From contig NZ_JBEEAC010000009.1 of NCBI RefSeq assembly GCF_040120695.1, positions 162,414-226,413 on the forward strand: a DNA stretch of 64,000 bases, given 5' to 3'. This DNA is from Plantactinospora sp040120695. GTDB lineage: Bacteria > Actinomycetota > Actinomycetes > Mycobacteriales > Micromonosporaceae. A program made the position numbers and the translations under genes. Under the pieces are notes generated by a model. It saw nothing but the letters and a program-made list of their open reading frames with translations. It made no database searches and was not told where the DNA came from. Every line of letters starts with the position of its first letter. Positions within the stretch are counted from its first letter, which is position 1. Shown piece by piece: positions 63,290 through 64,000 of the stretch.

Positions 63290-63657
63290 GGGCCGAGCCT
63301 ATCCGGCGCTGTCCCGCCGGATACGCACGCCCGACTCACCGAACACCCACTCCCCGGCCGTCAACCGACGGTCGCCGGCCAGCTGACCGACGACCCGCCC
63401 GAATGCCCACTCCCCAGCAGCCCGGATGCGCGGTACCGTAGACGGGACCAAGCCTGGCGCTCCCCCCGTGGCGTCAGGCTTGGTCCACTAATGCCCCGGT
63501 CACCTGGTCGGATGCCTCCCCACTGCCGAGCCCGCCTCGGATTCCGCGCTCGCGATCCTCGATGCGATCCCGTCAAAGGGACTCCTGCCGAGGCCGAGCA
63601 TGGCGACGCCCCCGTGCCCGTGCTGCCACACGGACGCGGGGGCGATCGTCAAATCGA
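63290..63657. other. intergenic with a 12-bp-stem hairpin
   Basis: No credible gene. GGACCAAGCCTG (63445-63456) pairs perfectly with CAGGCTTGGTCC (63475-63486) around an 18-base C-rich loop. It could end transcription of the downstream DUF397-type remnant (minus strand) or be an intergenic repeat. The remaining bases show no motif. Confidence 0.5.
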
Positions 63658-63870
63658 CTACCGATGCGGGGCAACACCCCGGACGAAGGTGCGCCAGGCC
63701 GCCGGCCCGAACGCCAGCACCGGCCCCGACCGATCCTTGCTGTCCCGCACCAGCTCCCAGGTCTCGCGACTGGTCGAATCGAGTTCCGGTGACCTGTGGC
63801 GCGCCGTGGCCCTGTCAGCCGGCCCGCCTCGGCCTGCTACGCGCCTACCGGGACGACCGCATCGGATCAC
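63658..63870 (-). pseudogene. degenerate DUF397 gene next to an insertion element
   Basis: About 70 residues from GTG 63870. The second half is good DUF397 (LVRDSKDRSGPVLAFGPAAW, RTFVRGV), but the usual W-R-K-S-S and C-V-E-V elements are replaced by RHRSPELDSTSRETWE. The 5' end lies a few bases from the presumed insertion-sequence end, so the N-terminus and any upstream Xre gene may have been displaced. Confidence 0.5.
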
Positions 63871-63877
63871 TGAGCTA

Positions 63878-64000
63878 GTGCCTCGTCTTTGAACGTTGAT
63901 CGTGTAATCCGTCGGTTCTGAGGATCTATCGGGCAGGCTGTCTCCCAGCACTCGTGGTGGGAGGTGATGGCCGGTGGGCAGACGGCCAGAGGTGTTCGTC
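63878..64000 (+). mobile_element. left end of a probable IS630-family element with transposase start (cut by window)
   Basis: A TA dinucleotide (63876-63877), the target of IS630/mariner-type elements, precedes ~96 bases and then GTG 63974 behind GGGAGG. The nine visible codons read VGRRPEVFV, matching the usual opening of IS630-type transposases. Terminal inverted repeat and the rest of the gene lie beyond the edge, so the call rests on nine residues and context. Confidence 0.45.

Overview
This 64 kb window is chromosomal DNA from a high-GC actinomycete. GTG starts, a complete conservon (cvnABCDE), DUF397 proteins, an AfsR/SARP regulator, GC-rich palindromic intergenic repeats and overlapping stop/start junctions together point to the Micromonosporaceae (Micromonospora or Plantactinospora type). 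The genus is an inference from gene content and style; no 16S gene is present.

Layout. 1-3.6 kb: the 3' part of a CrtU-like FAD oxidoreductase, an L-2-hydroxyglutarate oxidase, a small membrane protein plus collagen-like protein pair of phage-like character, and tRNA-Thr(TGT). 3.9-22.6 kb: a plant cell-wall (pectin/uronate) utilisation island. It holds a UgpC/MsmK-type ABC ATPase, a secreted GH16 enzyme, two secreted PL1 pectate lyases, a minus-strand uronate operon (Gfo/Idh, uxaC, L-fuconate-dehydratase-like enolase-superfamily enzyme, mannitol-dehydrogenase-family oxidoreductase, second Gfo/Idh) and a divergent plus-strand operon (LacI regulator, solute-binding lipoprotein, two permeases, YesL/DUF624 protein). 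A LacI-type operator overlaps the predicted start of the minus-strand operon and a second sits inside the regulator's own promoter. Secreted lyases would release oligogalacturonides, the transporter import them, and the cytosolic enzymes carry uronates towards KDG. 22.7-27.1 kb: conservon cvnA-E with a duplicated intercistronic module. 27.3-31.3 kb: a pentapeptide-repeat protein and an Hsp70 ATPase domain fused through a membrane segment to a beta-propeller. 31.5-40.3 kb: housekeeping and regulatory genes (rlmB, cysS, IclR regulator, HAD hydrolase, fumC, SARP/NB-ARC/TPR regulator).

40.3-42.9 kb is the most disturbed stretch. It has small Micromonosporaceae-type genes, a truncated-looking ORF, a cluster of TTGGCCAA operators, two strong palindromes (one of 57 bp with 26 paired bases per arm) and a frameshifted adenosylcobinamide-amidohydrolase remnant. 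It looks like a scar of mobile DNA.

42.9-61 kb: a class I Fe-S fumarase, a PQQ-like propeller protein, an MFS transporter, two regulators whose convergent ends overlap, and tyrosine/homogentisate catabolism in two blocks: hppD with an aminotransferase near 49-53 kb, and fahA, an unknown 285-residue protein and hmgA near 58-61 kb. Between them lie two RDD proteins, a WxL-like/DUF916-like surface pair and a second propeller protein. 61-64 kb: a lipoprotein, a TPR membrane protein, a degenerate DUF397 gene and the left end of a probable IS630-family element cut by the window edge.
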